This document shows, one piece after another, positions 16,656-24,305 of a DNA stretch of 64,000 nucleotides. The stretch covers positions 23,407-87,406 of the IMG/VR virus record IMGVR_UViG_3300044839_000009; one strand, written 5' to 3'. The first letter of the stretch is position 1. Each line of letters opens with the position of its first letter. The position numbers and the translations under genes were made by a program. The stretch is from a virus. The notes beneath the pieces are model-generated. The model had not been told where the DNA came from and searched no databases. It was given only the letters and a program-made list of their open reading frames with translations.

Positions 16656-17852
16656 TTAGCTGAGTCCGTACCACTGGGAGCCCCAGCCCTGGCTGGCCAG
16701 GGTGGCGTTCATGGTCGACAGCGTGATGCTGGCGGGCAGGGCGGTCCATGTGCTGCTGGTGATGAACCCGATGTTGAGGTGCGGGGCGGTCAGGTTGGCG
16801 TTCGTTGTGATGCCTCCGCCGCTCGCTTTGAAGTTGAAGCTGCCGGTCCAGGTGCCGTTCAGCAGTAGGGCGATGAAGTATTCGCCTGCCGGGGCGGCGT
16901 AGCTGCCGGTAAAGGCTTTGGTCTGGACGGTGGCGCTCATGAAGGCGCTGGACAGGTCTGCGGTCGTTGCCTGCAGCGTGCCGTTGGAGTCGTACAGGCC
17001 GAGGTAGCAGTTGGTGAATGCGGCGCCGGCGTCGATTGCTGAGATGCCGTACAGGATGTTGCTGAGTGTGGCTGGGCTGCGGAGGACCAGTCGCTGGAGT
17101 GTGATGCGTCCGGCGATCGCGAAGTTGGCGCTGGCCAGTGTGGCGGTGGTTCCCGCGAGGACGGGGTTGTAGGTGGCCCATGTGAGGCCGTTGTCTGCTG
17201 CTACCCAGTTCCCCGATGCGTGGACGTGGCCAGCATCTGCCGCTTTCCCGGTGACGCCGGCCGCTGCGGTGGCTGCGACGGGCTGGATGTCGGTCGCGGT
17301 CCCGTCGAGCTGGACCAAGCCTGCGGCGCCCGTCGTGGCGGTGGGTAGCGCCTGCCAGGTTGCGGCCGACGCGCCGGTGGCACGGGGTACGTAGCCGGTG
17401 GAGGGGGCGCCTGTGACTGCTACGCCGTTCACCTTGGCGACTGTCGGCCCCGGGTAGGTGCCGGTGAGGTCGCCAGTGGCAGAGCCGTTCGGTGGAACGC
17501 TTGCGGGGTCCTGCCAGGTGGCGGCCGTACTGGAGGTGGCGGCGATGACCCGCCCGGTTGCCGGGGTGCCGCTCACGGTGACGCCGTTGACCTTCGCCAC
17601 CGTGGGCGCCGGGTAGGTACCCGACAGATCCCCGGACGCCGCCCCGGTGGATCCGTTACTCATCGTCATACCGCTGGCCGGCCACGCGCCAGCGGCCTTC
17701 GGGCCGTAGACGACGATCGACGCCGGATAGCTGGCGATGTCGACGTAGAAGTCACCGTCGAAGCCGACGGTGTTCGACGGTGCCCCACTACCGCTGAGCC
17801 AGCCCGAGCCGCGAGGGCCCGAGGTGCCGTTGGAGGAGATGGTCACGGACAT
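16656..17852 (-). CDS. tail fibre/receptor-binding protein 2
   Basis: 398 aa from the ATG at 17852 (GGAGGT 10-11 nt upstream). N-terminus has a short collagen-like GTSGPRGSG and the segment GPKAAGAWPASG, shared with the upstream fibre gene. Two DLTGTYPxPTVAKVNG-type repeats follow, then an AGHVH motif and a beta-rich C-terminal domain (~160 residues) likely to touch the host. It is a diverged duplicate of the neighbouring fibre. Confidence 0.75.
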   Translation of the reverse strand: MSVTISSNGTSGPRGSGWLSGSGAPSNTVGFDGDFYVDIASYPASIVVYGPKAAGAWPASGMTMSNGSTGAASGDLSGTYPAPTVAKVNGVTVSGTPATGRVIAATSSTAATWQDPASVPPNGSATGDLTGTYPGPTVAKVNGVAVTGAPSTGYVPRATGASAATWQALPTATTGAAGLVQLDGTATDIQPVAATAAAGVTGKAADAGHVHASGNWVAADNGLTWATYNPVLAGTTATLASANFAIAGRITLQRLVLRSPATLSNILYGISAIDAGAAFTNCYLGLYDSNGTLQATTADLSSAFMSATVQTKAFTGSYAAPAGEYFIALLLNGTWTGSFNFKASGGGITTNANLTAPHLNIGFITSSTWTALPASITLSTMNATLASQGWGSQWYGLS

Positions 17853-17870
17853 TGCGAGCCGCACCTCCCC

Positions 17871-19496
17871 CTAGGCAACGGCGGCCCAGAAGCCGGACGC
17901 CAACGTGTTGGCGGATGGCGTGAGGGTCGGCAGTGAGGTGCGGGTCGTGCCGTTGGTCGCGAACCTCGCTGCCGACGCCGTCACGCCGACGTTGATGAGC
18001 GTTCCGATGCCGGTGATGCCGACTCCGGCAGGTCGCGGCATCTGAGGCGCGGTGGCTGCAACGAACACGAATGCGACCCAGTAGAGGCTGCCGGCGGTAA
18101 GCGATGCCGCCATGGCCGTGGCCTTGGTGCCGGTGGAGAGAACATCGGAGTCCACGCCGGCCGATGCCAGCAACGTGCCGCTGGAGTTGTAGATGCCGAC
18201 GAAGTTCTGACCTGCGGTTGGCGTCACTGCCACCGACGAGACGTGCCAGTACAGGGTGGTGCTGGTGAACGTCTCAGCTGGGTAGATGGCGCTCAGGAAC
18301 AGCGTCTGACTGGTCGCAGTCGCAGTGTTAGCAGCAGAGGCCGGGTCGAAGGTCCACGCCTTGACGTTGCTGTTGATCGGCTGCGGACTGCCGAAAGCGT
18401 TGGCGGATGTGGCCAGGTTCCCGGTGAGCTTCCCGCCGGCCAATGCCAGGTAGGTGGCGTCGTTGTAGGACTTGCGGGCGAGGGATGTGCCGCCTGCGGG
18501 GTCGGCTGATGCTGCGGGGGCCGCGGTGAAGGTGTTGGCGCCGCCCCAGGTCTGGTTTCCGGCGAGGAGTCCGACGCCGGTGGTGGGGTGTACGTGACCA
18601 GCATCGGCTGCGAGTCCGACCGCGCCGGCGGCTTGCGTGCCGAGCGCGGCGATGTCGCCTGCGGTGCCGTCGAGCTGCACGATGCCTGCGGTCGAGGTGC
18701 TGGCGGTGGGGAGTGTCGGGGTTCCGTGGGCGTGGTCGGAGTGGGCGACGGTGGCTGCGGTGCCGTTGGCGGAGGCCGCGGCGAACGTGGTCTGGGCCGT
18801 GACCGCGCCGAAGCCTTCACGGGCGTGGACGTGATCGGAGGCCGCGAACGTGGTGGCGACGCCGGTCGCCTGGGTGCTGGTGACGGCGGATGCGGCGGGG
18901 GCTGCGGCGGCGGCCATCGGGTGGACGTGGTCGCCGCGGGCCGGGGTCGTGGCGGTGCCGACGGCTGCGGCGGTGCCGATTGCTTCGGTGGTGGCGGGTG
19001 CGCTGCCGGTGAGGGCGACGCTGCCGTGGGTGTGGTCGCCGCGCGAGTACGTGTTGGCGGCGCCCGCACCGGATGCCTGACTGTAGGCGGTTTCGGCGGT
19101 GACCGTTGTCGCGGCTGAGGCTGAGCCTGAGGGGGTCTGCCAGGTGGCGGCGGTAGTGGATGTCGCGGTGGGCACCTGCCCGGCCTGGGGTGTGCCGGTG
19201 ACGGCGATCCCGTTGACCTTGGCGACGGCCGGGTTGGGGTAGGTGCCGGTGAGGTCGCCGCCTGCTGGGCCGGTCGCACCGTTGGTCATGGTGACGCCGC
19301 TGGCCGGCCATGCTCCGGCCGCCTTGGGCCCGTAGAACGTGACGGCGGTCGGGTAGGTGGCGATGTCGACGTACATGTCGCCGTTGATGCCGACCGTGCT
19401 GGCGGGCGCGCCGGAGCCGTTGAGGACCGAGTAGCCGCGCGGGCCGCTGGTGCCGCCTGCGGAGACGACGACTACGACGTCACTGATGACGGTCAC
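17871..19496 (-). CDS. tail fibre/receptor-binding protein 1 with HxH repeats
   Basis: 541 aa, GTG at 19496 after GGGGGT. Begins like fibre 2 (GTSGPRGYS, GPKAAGAWPASG, DLTGTYPNPAVAKVNG). The middle has five H-x-H motifs (GDHTHG, GDHVHP, SDHVHA, SDHAHG, AGHVHP). In T4 gp37 similar HxH motifs bind iron along a fibre trimer; the same is plausible here. The C-terminal ~170 residues resemble the tip domain of fibre 2. It stands upstream of the terminase genes, an unusual place for fibres. Confidence 0.78.
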   Translation of the reverse strand: MTVISDVVVVVSAGGTSGPRGYSVLNGSGAPASTVGINGDMYVDIATYPTAVTFYGPKAAGAWPASGVTMTNGATGPAGGDLTGTYPNPAVAKVNGIAVTGTPQAGQVPTATSTTAATWQTPSGSASAATTVTAETAYSQASGAGAANTYSRGDHTHGSVALTGSAPATTEAIGTAAAVGTATTPARGDHVHPMAAAAAPAASAVTSTQATGVATTFAASDHVHAREGFGAVTAQTTFAAASANGTAATVAHSDHAHGTPTLPTASTSTAGIVQLDGTAGDIAALGTQAAGAVGLAADAGHVHPTTGVGLLAGNQTWGGANTFTAAPAASADPAGGTSLARKSYNDATYLALAGGKLTGNLATSANAFGSPQPINSNVKAWTFDPASAANTATATSQTLFLSAIYPAETFTSTTLYWHVSSVAVTPTAGQNFVGIYNSSGTLLASAGVDSDVLSTGTKATAMAASLTAGSLYWVAFVFVAATAPQMPRPAGVGITGIGTLINVGVTASAARFATNGTTRTSLPTLTPSANTLASGFWAAVA

Positions 19497-19504
19497 GGCA
19501 CCCC

Positions 19505-19876
19505 CTACGGTTGTGCGACGGGGTTGGCGTAGAACGTCCCGGCGACGAGGCAGGTGGCGTCGGTGAGGGCCTGGTCCATCCACAGCGCGTAGGGCTTGCC
19601 GCCTGCGGGGACGGCTGCCGTTGCGGTGGGGCTGAGGACGACTTGGACGGTGGCGGCGACGGTGTCGATGACCATGTAGCCGTAGGCGTTGGCCGCAGCG
19701 CTGGTCACGGACCAGATGACGGTGCCGCTGGTGGCGGTGGTGGTGCGCACGACGAACTCGAACGTCTTGTTCGTGATCGTCATCGGGGTGCCGTCGGCGT
19801 TTTTGAGGACGAACGTCGCAGCCCACTGACCCCCGGCTGAGGCGGACACGTTCCACTGGTTCGGCAGTGCCGCCAC
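19505..19876 (-). CDS. beta-rich tail/baseplate-like protein
   Basis: 123 aa, GTG at 19876. Sequence such as GGQWAATFVLKNADGTPM and YGYMVIDTVAATVQVVLSP resembles the N-terminal domain of baseplate upper proteins (BppU-like), which anchor fibres. It is the first gene before both fibres, consistent with an attachment role. Assignment is tentative. Confidence 0.55.
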   Translation of the reverse strand: MAALPNQWNVSASAGGQWAATFVLKNADGTPMTITNKTFEFVVRTTTATSGTVIWSVTSAAANAYGYMVIDTVAATVQVVLSPTATAAVPAGGKPYALWMDQALTDATCLVAGTFYANPVAQP

Positions 19877-19880
19877 AGCG

Positions 19881-20060
19881 TCACCGCCTCTCGTTGTGCT
19901 CCCGGCCGTCGAGCGAGTGGTGGACGATGAGCCAGCCCATCGACCCGTCGTCGCGTTTCACCGGTAGGACGTCGGGGCCGCACAGGCAGTCGGGTTCGTC
20001 GCTGGCCCGGTCGTGCTCGATGACGTCACCGACGGGCGAGACGTGCAAGATGTTGCTCAC
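19881..20060 (-). CDS. 59-residue protein, unknown
   Basis: GTG at 20060 overlaps the stop of the upstream membrane-protein gene (GTGA). It contains CLCGPDVLPVKRDDGSMGW and ends in HSLDGREHNERR. High third-position GC and tight packing support it being real. No family recognised. Confidence 0.6.
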   Translation of the reverse strand: MSNILHVSPVGDVIEHDRASDEPDCLCGPDVLPVKRDDGSMGWLIVHHSLDGREHNERR

Positions 20061-20209
20061 GACAGGTGCTGGACGGCGTGCACGAGGAACGGGAACACCC
20101 AGGCGGCGAGCCCGGCCCAGGCGATGCGGTCGCGGAGTACGCCGTTGGGGAGGAACGCGGCGAGGATCAGCAGGACGAAGGCCAGCAGGTAGCAGAGGAG
20201 TTCAAGCAT
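20057..20209 (-). CDS. 50-residue membrane protein
   Basis: ATG at 20209 follows GGAGG at 6 nt. Two hydrophobic segments (CYLLAFVLLILAAFL and WAGLAAWVFPFLVHA) are separated by a short charged turn (PNGVLRDR). Size and topology would suit a holin, but no endolysin is nearby, so I do not call it one. Confidence 0.6.
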   Translation of the reverse strand: MLELLCYLLAFVLLILAAFLPNGVLRDRIAWAGLAAWVFPFLVHAVQHLS

Positions 20210-20405
20210 CAGCGGCCTCCGGGTGGGCGGCGGCGAGGTGCTCGCGGATCACTTCACGCAGAGCGTCCTCGGAGATTGAGAGGTTCAGGGTGAGCGCCTT
20301 GGTGCCGTCCGGGCCATCGCTGCTGCTCTGAATCGGGAGCGTGATCAGCTCGGAGCACACGGGGCACGGGACGCTGAGGTTGGGGAGTGAGCCCGAGGCG
20401 GCCAC
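20202..20405 (-). CDS. small zinc-finger-like protein
   Basis: 67 aa, GTG at 20405 after GGGAGG. Pattern CPVC ... REHLAAAH could form a C2H2-type site. Overlaps the membrane-protein start. Function unknown. Confidence 0.55.
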   Translation of the reverse strand: MAASGSLPNLSVPCPVCSELITLPIQSSSDGPDGTKALTLNLSISEDALREVIREHLAAAHPEAADA

Positions 20406-20447
20406 GGGTGCCTCCCATCGGCGGGTGTACGGCGCGTAGGCGGCGGG

Positions 20448-20699
20448 TCATGTGCGTCGCCGGTAGGGGCCCGACGCGATGGCGGCGAGGGCTTCGCTGT
20501 TACCCGCCCGGCGCAGGGCCCGCCGGAGTGTCCCGTCTGGGCCGCCCTCGACGGTCGCCGCGAGCTGCTTGTTGAGCGCGACCATCTCGCACACCGGGCA
20601 GTGCTCGCAGCCGATGTGTGTCGGCAGCCAGTGCCCGCAGTCCGGGCAGACGATGTCGACGCGATTAGCGACACCGGGCTTGCGCGTGCAGTACGTCAT
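20448..20699 (-). CDS. small zinc-ribbon protein
   Basis: 83 aa, ATG at 20699 after GGAG. CPDCGHWLPTH and CEHCPVC give a compact Cys/His cluster, followed by an Ala/Arg helix. Possibly nucleic-acid- or protein-binding; no family recognised. Confidence 0.6.
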   Translation of the reverse strand: MTYCTRKPGVANRVDIVCPDCGHWLPTHIGCEHCPVCEMVALNKQLAATVEGGPDGTLRRALRRAGNSEALAAIASGPYRRRT

Positions 20700-20723
20700 G
20701 CGGGTCTCCAGGGGTTGCGGTGG

Positions 20724-20774
20724 CCCCGGCGCCTGGAACGCCGGGGCTACCTACCCGCCGCGATCAACGGCGGG
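20724..20774. terminator. two tandem perfect hairpins
   Basis: CCCCGGCG/CGCCGGGG (20724-20746) and CCCGCCG/CGGCGGG (20754-20774), each with a 7-nt loop, sit in the 177-bp gap between 20699 and 20877. There is no U-run. They are probably the terminator of the gene ending at 20877. Confidence 0.6.
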
Positions 20775-20876
20775 CGAAGGGGGAAGATCGGGCGCCGCTC
20801 CGGAGTCACCGGTGCTGGCCAGCGTGCGGGCCGCCCTTGAGGCAGACCCAGCGGCGCCCGCGACTTGGGGTGGCGG

Positions 20877-21275
20877 TCAGGCGCCCGTCGGCCTGGTGCT
20901 CGGGCCGGGGATGAACAGCGGCGCGTAGGGAGCGCCGGGATACCCCCAGGCGATCTTGCGCTCGCGCCACAGCTGGTCGAACTCGTTGCCCTGCTCCTCG
21001 CTGAGGTGCTGGGTGTAGAACTTGCCGTGCCCAGTGCCCACGTACAGCTTGTACGACTTATCGGTGGGGCCGATCTCGGTGCCTTCGCGGACGGCCTGCA
21101 TGAAGTCGTCCGGGCTCATGGAGCCGCAGTAGCTACAGCCCCGCGCCTGGCCGACGAGGCCATGTCCCGACTCGTAGGTGTCGAGGTCCGTGCCGCTTCC
21201 GACGAACGGGGAGTCCGGGTCGGCGTGACCGTTCTCGACGCGGCGAGGGCAGGTGTGCCGGTTGTCGGTGGGCAT
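20877..21275 (-). CDS. hypothetical protein with CSYC motif
   Basis: 132 aa, ATG at 21275, weak ribosome-binding site. Centre has GCSYCGSMSPDDFMQAVREG and then KLYVGTGHGKFYTQHLSEEQ; the C-terminus is Pro/Gly-rich. Looks like a small globular phage protein with one zinc-like pair. No function assigned. Confidence 0.6.
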   Translation of the reverse strand: MPTDNRHTCPRRVENGHADPDSPFVGSGTDLDTYESGHGLVGQARGCSYCGSMSPDDFMQAVREGTEIGPTDKSYKLYVGTGHGKFYTQHLSEEQGNEFDQLWRERKIAWGYPGAPYAPLFIPGPSTRPTGA

Positions 21276-21352
21276 CAGGCCACCGCCCTTCGGTCGATTG
21301 GGGCCCGCCGCCCGGGGGCTCGGGTGAAGTGCCGGGCAGCGGGGGTAAGGGG

Positions 21353-21417
21353 CGGCACCGCCCGGAGTTGAACCGGCCTCCCGATCCTGGTCGGGCGCGC
21401 GGCGGCGCTACGGTGCC
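21353..21417 (-). tRNA. truncated tRNA-like element (65 nt)
   Basis: Perfect 7-bp acceptor (GGCACCG/CGGTGCC), TA at positions 8-9, and a T-arm with the loop TTCAACT. The D-arm is reduced (GCGC/GCGC with a 6-nt loop) and the anticodon hairpin has a 6-nt loop (CCAGGA), so a normal anticodon is not readable. No CCA is encoded. It may be a decayed tRNA or a tRNA mimic. Confidence 0.45.
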
Positions 21418-21423
21418 AAGTTG

Positions 21424-21519
21424 TGGAGCCGACCGGATTTGAACCGGCGACCTCTCCGTTTGGACTCCAGCAGATGCGGGAGTGGGCCCAAGTGCTCTAC
21501 CAAGCTGAGCTACGGCTCC
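21424..21519 (-). tRNA. tRNA-like gene with an enlarged anticodon domain (96 nt)
   Basis: Perfect acceptor (GGAGCCG/CGGCTCC), normal D-arm (GCTC AGCTTGGTA GAGC) and T-arm with loop TTCAAAT. Between the D- and T-arms are 44 nt instead of about 22. They fold best as TTGG/CCAA enclosing an ACTCC/GGAGT hairpin with a 10-nt loop. CCA is not encoded. I cannot assign an isotype; a TCCAAA string resembles a Trp (CCA) loop, but its 5' stem half is displaced. Confidence 0.55.
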
Positions 21520-21535
21520 GGCCCCCGTCGGGGCC
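21520..21535. terminator. short GC hairpin before the tRNA-like pair
   Basis: GGCCCC (21520-21525)/GGGGCC (21530-21535) with a 4-nt loop abuts the 5' end of the 96-nt tRNA-like element. It could be a processing or stop signal. The rest of 21536-21649 holds no gene that I can support. Confidence 0.35.
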
Positions 21536-21649
21536 ACACCTTGCGGCGCGCCTCAATCGTAGTGGTGGGCCGGGCGTCTCAGGTCCCGGCCAACGGGGCG
21601 CGCGCTACCGCAAGGGCGCGAGCCCCAGCCCCGCGAACGGGGCAGTCTG

Positions 21650-21874
21650 TTAGGCCGCCGCGTAGGAGCGGCGGGCCTTCTCCCGGGTGGCCTTCTCCGC
21701 GCGGATCACATCGATGGCGCGGAAGAGGGGCCGCCCGTTGCGATCCCGGGCGGCGACTTCCAAGCGCCCGCGGTACCGCCAGTTGTGCACGACGTTCGGC
21801 GTGACCTGAGCGGCCTCAGCGGCTTCGGCGACGTTCCACAGGGTGGCCTGCAGGTCCACCGACAGATCAACCAC
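21650..21874 (-). CDS. excisionase/MerR-like HTH protein
   Basis: 74 aa from the GTG at 21874 (GGAGGTG upstream). Short winged-helix pattern: LWNVAEAAEAAQVTPNVVHN, then WRYRGRLEVAARDRNGRPLF and a basic tail. Such proteins act as recombination directionality factors or small regulators. No integrase is near it, so the excisionase role is unproven. Confidence 0.7.
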   Translation of the reverse strand: MVDLSVDLQATLWNVAEAAEAAQVTPNVVHNWRYRGRLEVAARDRNGRPLFRAIDVIRAEKATREKARRSYAAA

Positions 21875-21905
21875 GATGCACCTCCATGCCGTGCGGTTGA
21901 CATGC

Positions 21906-21937
21906 AAAAAGACCCCGCATCTCGCGATGTCGGGGCC
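21906..21937 (-). terminator. rho-independent terminator
   Basis: On the minus strand CCCCG-CATC pairs with GATG-CGGGG (one bulge, 4-nt loop) and is followed by TTTTT. This is the most classical U-tract terminator on the minus strand. It ends the transcript of the gene at 21998-22762. Confidence 0.8.
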
Positions 21938-21997
21938 TTCCGTAAGTCTGCGGGCATGCCGCTTGTGACCCCAGATTCACGCATGAGAGCGAAAAAA

Positions 21998-22762
21998 TCA
22001 AGCTGCTGCCAGGATCGACTTGTTCATGGCCTTGACATACGAGTCGTACTCGATGCTGGTCATGATCCGTTGGCAGTCTGGGTTGCGGCATTCGATGTAT
22101 GGCAAGTCATTGACGAGCCGCAGCTCACGGGACTCCACCAGCCATGGGCCGTGGCACCTTGGGCACGGGGCGAGGCGTCGCACTTCACGCTGCTCATCCT
22201 GCTTCGTGAAGTGAATGGCAGTCCAGTACCAGCCAGTTACCTGCCCGCCCGGGTTGGCGTTGTCGCGGCCGTGCAGCTCCCATGCGGCGGGGTGGCTCTG
22301 CATGGCCCAGTCCCAGTGAATGGCAAGAGCGCCAGCGATTCCAGCGATGCGCTTGTCCTCGTTGGCGGTGGTGCCCGGGCCAGCTTCGCGGTCTGCCGAC
22401 CAGATGCCGCGCAGCTTGAGGATGTCAGCCTGCAGTTCGGCCATCTCGCCGACGATCCGATCGATGAGGAGCCGGGAGGCTTGGCCGGGCCAGGATGCGA
22501 CGGTGACGCGCCCGATGGTTCCGGTGAGCTTGGTCGGCGTGCCTTCCAGGGCTTCGTCGCGGACTTCGGTGAGGAGCTTGGGGAGTTCGCTGAGTTGCCA
22601 GCGGGTGCGGTCTACACAGCCGAAGCACTGGACGTCTTGGCCCCAAGAGGGCTGGATGTGATGTTCGGTGCCTTTAGCGGAGAGGGCTTCTTCGGCTTTA
22701 CGCCACGCGGTGTTGCACGGACCTGGACACACTGCGGGCACGGCGGGCCTCCCGGGGAGCAT
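21998..22762 (-). CDS. zinc-binding hypothetical protein
   Basis: 254 aa from the ATG at 22762. Three Cys pairs: CPGPC at the N-terminus, CFGCVDRTRWQLSELP near residue 50, and CPRCHGPW ... CRNPDCQR near the C-terminus. The middle is helical (LLIDRIVGEMAELQADILK). A type common in Streptomyces elements, function unknown; possibly nucleic-acid-binding. It has its own candidate promoter upstream and a terminator downstream, so it is a single transcription unit. Confidence 0.65.
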   Translation of the reverse strand: MLPGRPAVPAVCPGPCNTAWRKAEEALSAKGTEHHIQPSWGQDVQCFGCVDRTRWQLSELPKLLTEVRDEALEGTPTKLTGTIGRVTVASWPGQASRLLIDRIVGEMAELQADILKLRGIWSADREAGPGTTANEDKRIAGIAGALAIHWDWAMQSHPAAWELHGRDNANPGGQVTGWYWTAIHFTKQDEQREVRRLAPCPRCHGPWLVESRELRLVNDLPYIECRNPDCQRIMTSIEYDSYVKAMNKSILAAA

Positions 22763-22773
22763 GCGGCTGCTGT

Positions 22774-22801
22774 CCCCTATTGTGCACACCCTCGGTGACA
22801 A
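22774..22801 (-). promoter_or_regulatory. candidate promoter for 21998-22762
   Basis: TTGTCA (22801-22796) and TAGGGG (22779-22774) with a 16-bp spacer lie just ahead of the ATG at 22762. The -10 is weak. Confidence 0.3.
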
Positions 22802-22829
22802 CCCAGGCCACAACCTCACGCGGTGTTGC

Positions 22830-23162
22830 TCACGTCGCTTCCTTCACGTGCCGCGCACTCGGGTCTTGGTACACGATCTCGACGCTTCCGTCGGCGCGGA
22901 CGATGGGACGCGAGCTGGCGGCGACCCGGGCGTGCGCGGCGGCGAACTCTTCAACCTCCCGGAGTGACATGCCCTTGGGAAAGGTGATGACGCCTGCGGC
23001 TTCTACGCGCGGGCCTGGCTGACCGAACGCCTGCTTCAGGTTGATGGCGAACCACGCGGCCGTGTTGGGCTCGGGTTCGATGCCGAACAGTTCCCATTCC
23101 AGGATTGCGATCTGCATCCGGTCCGGACGGCATGCGGGCTTCCGGCGGCGGGGCCACCTCAT
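22830..23162 (-). CDS. hypothetical protein
   Basis: 110 aa, ATG at 23162 after AAGGAG. Basic N-terminus (RWPRRRKPACRPDR), then LEWELFGIEPEPNTAAWFAI and a C-terminal strand region DGSVEIVYQD. Overlaps the next gene upstream (ATGA). No family recognised. Confidence 0.65.
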   Translation of the reverse strand: MRWPRRRKPACRPDRMQIAILEWELFGIEPEPNTAAWFAINLKQAFGQPGPRVEAAGVITFPKGMSLREVEEFAAAHARVAASSRPIVRADGSVEIVYQDPSARHVKEAT

Positions 23163-23533
23163 CGCTGCTCCTTCCGTGGCCGACAGCAGTATTGCCGGTC
23201 GTCGCATTCGTCTACGGGGTGCCAGTCGCCCCGGCAGCCGCAGTCGCAGCCGCCCATCTTGCCTGCGGCCTTGAGCTTCCGCGCCTTCGCCATGAGGAGG
23301 TTTCCCGGGATCGGCCCGAGCGTCTTCTCCAGCTCGGTCTGGACGTCCCACCGCATCCGCCACGTGCCTGTCGGCCCGGCGCGCCGTACTGCGTCGAGGA
23401 ACGCTTCGTCGGGGATGTCTTTGCACTGCATGCGACGGCTGCCGACCATACGGATCGTGACGGGCGGCTCGGGCGGCATGACGGGCTGACGCGGCAGCCA
23501 GAGGGTGCCGACGCGGCGGAAGTCGAACGTCAT
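23159..23533 (-). CDS. hypothetical protein with Cys-rich C-terminus
   Basis: 124 aa; the ATG at 23533 overlaps the preceding stop (TGATG) and follows AGGAGA. The C-terminal third has CDCGCRGDW ... DECDDRQYCC, a probable metal site. N-terminal half has beta strands, then TGTWRMRWDVQTELEKTLG. No known family. Confidence 0.65.
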   Translation of the reverse strand: MTFDFRRVGTLWLPRQPVMPPEPPVTIRMVGSRRMQCKDIPDEAFLDAVRRAGPTGTWRMRWDVQTELEKTLGPIPGNLLMAKARKLKAAGKMGGCDCGCRGDWHPVDECDDRQYCCRPRKEQR

Positions 23534-23856
23534 CACGGCGTCTCCTCGGTCCAGCCATAGCCTTCAGCCCGGCTGACGGGGTGTTTGTCGGTGTACGCAG
23601 TTTGGTAGCCGTCGCATTTCGTGCAGTGCCTGCGGCGCTTCGGCCTCCCGTCGCTGGGCAGGGGCGCCCAGGGCCCGTAACTGTGGTCGACGCAGGGCAG
23701 CGGTGTCTGCGAAGGATCGTTGAGCCATTCGATGCAGGTCTCGTGAGCACGTAGTCCGCCCCAGTGCGTAAGACCGTCCGGGTCATGCATGCCGCATATC
23801 CGACACGTTCCGGGCGGAGATGGGATTCCGGCCCGGTACCTCGGCAGATGCGTCAC
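23533..23856 (-). CDS. zinc-finger protein with GWTEETP tail
   Basis: 107 aa, GTG at 23856 after AGGAGA. CRICGMHD, HETCIEWL and HCTKCDGYQ make two likely zinc sites. It ends AEGYGWTEETP, the same tail as the next two proteins upstream, which suggests related genes or a shared docking motif. Confidence 0.65.
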   Translation of the reverse strand: MTHLPRYRAGIPSPPGTCRICGMHDPDGLTHWGGLRAHETCIEWLNDPSQTPLPCVDHSYGPWAPLPSDGRPKRRRHCTKCDGYQTAYTDKHPVSRAEGYGWTEETP

Positions 23857-24305
23857 GGCGTCTCCTCGGTCCAGCCCCAGCCTTCGGCGAGGGCGACGAC
23901 CGTCGCGCAGTTCCCGCGCCCTTCGGGGACGCCGTCCCAGTTGTGGCAGGTCTCGCAGCCGAACCCGGCCGACTGCAGGCCGCATCCCGGGTTGATGACT
24001 CTCGTCGTGTACGGGTGCGCTTCGAGGATCTTCCGGTCGCTCGCGATGCGGCGCAGCACCGCATCAGGGTCAGGCAGGAACGCATCGAACGCCGGGTGCA
24101 GCTCGATCCACGAAGCGTGGGTCACCTGCTCCCGCATCTTCGTCCGAGAGCGCAGCACCGGAGCTCCGGCGCGGTTCTCCAGCGCGTGGTAGCCGCCTTC
24201 CGGATCAGTGCGACGAGCCCACATCCATGGGCCCTTCGGCAGCGCGCTGGCTACCATCTCGGCCCGTTTGTGCGCGGCTTCCAGGAACTCGACTGGTCTG
24301 GTCAC
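23853..24305 (-). CDS. DUF6221-like protein, copy 1
   Basis: 150 aa, GTG at 24305 after AAGGAAG. Core DAVLRRIASDRKILEAH, then CETCHNWD ... GNCATVVALAEGWGWTEETP, matching the DUF6221 style common in Streptomyces phages and mobile elements. Function unknown. Overlaps the next gene by GTGA. Confidence 0.75.
   Translation of the reverse strand: MTRPVEFLEAAHKRAEMVASALPKGPWMWARRTDPEGGYHALENRAGAPVLRSRTKMREQVTHASWIELHPAFDAFLPDPDAVLRRIASDRKILEAHPYTTRVINPGCGLQSAGFGCETCHNWDGVPEGRGNCATVVALAEGWGWTEETP

Noticed and set aside
20057-20209. Holin
   Set aside because: Two membrane helices fit, but there is no endolysin or lysis cassette near it, so the name is not supported.
21423-21653. 76-codon plus-strand protein over the tRNA-like elements
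   Set aside because: The N-terminus GFEPATSP is the well-known artefact of translating the antisense of a tRNA T-arm.
21650-21874. Integrase-linked excision module
   Set aside because: The HTH protein looks excisionase-like, but no tyrosine or serine integrase occurs anywhere in the window.
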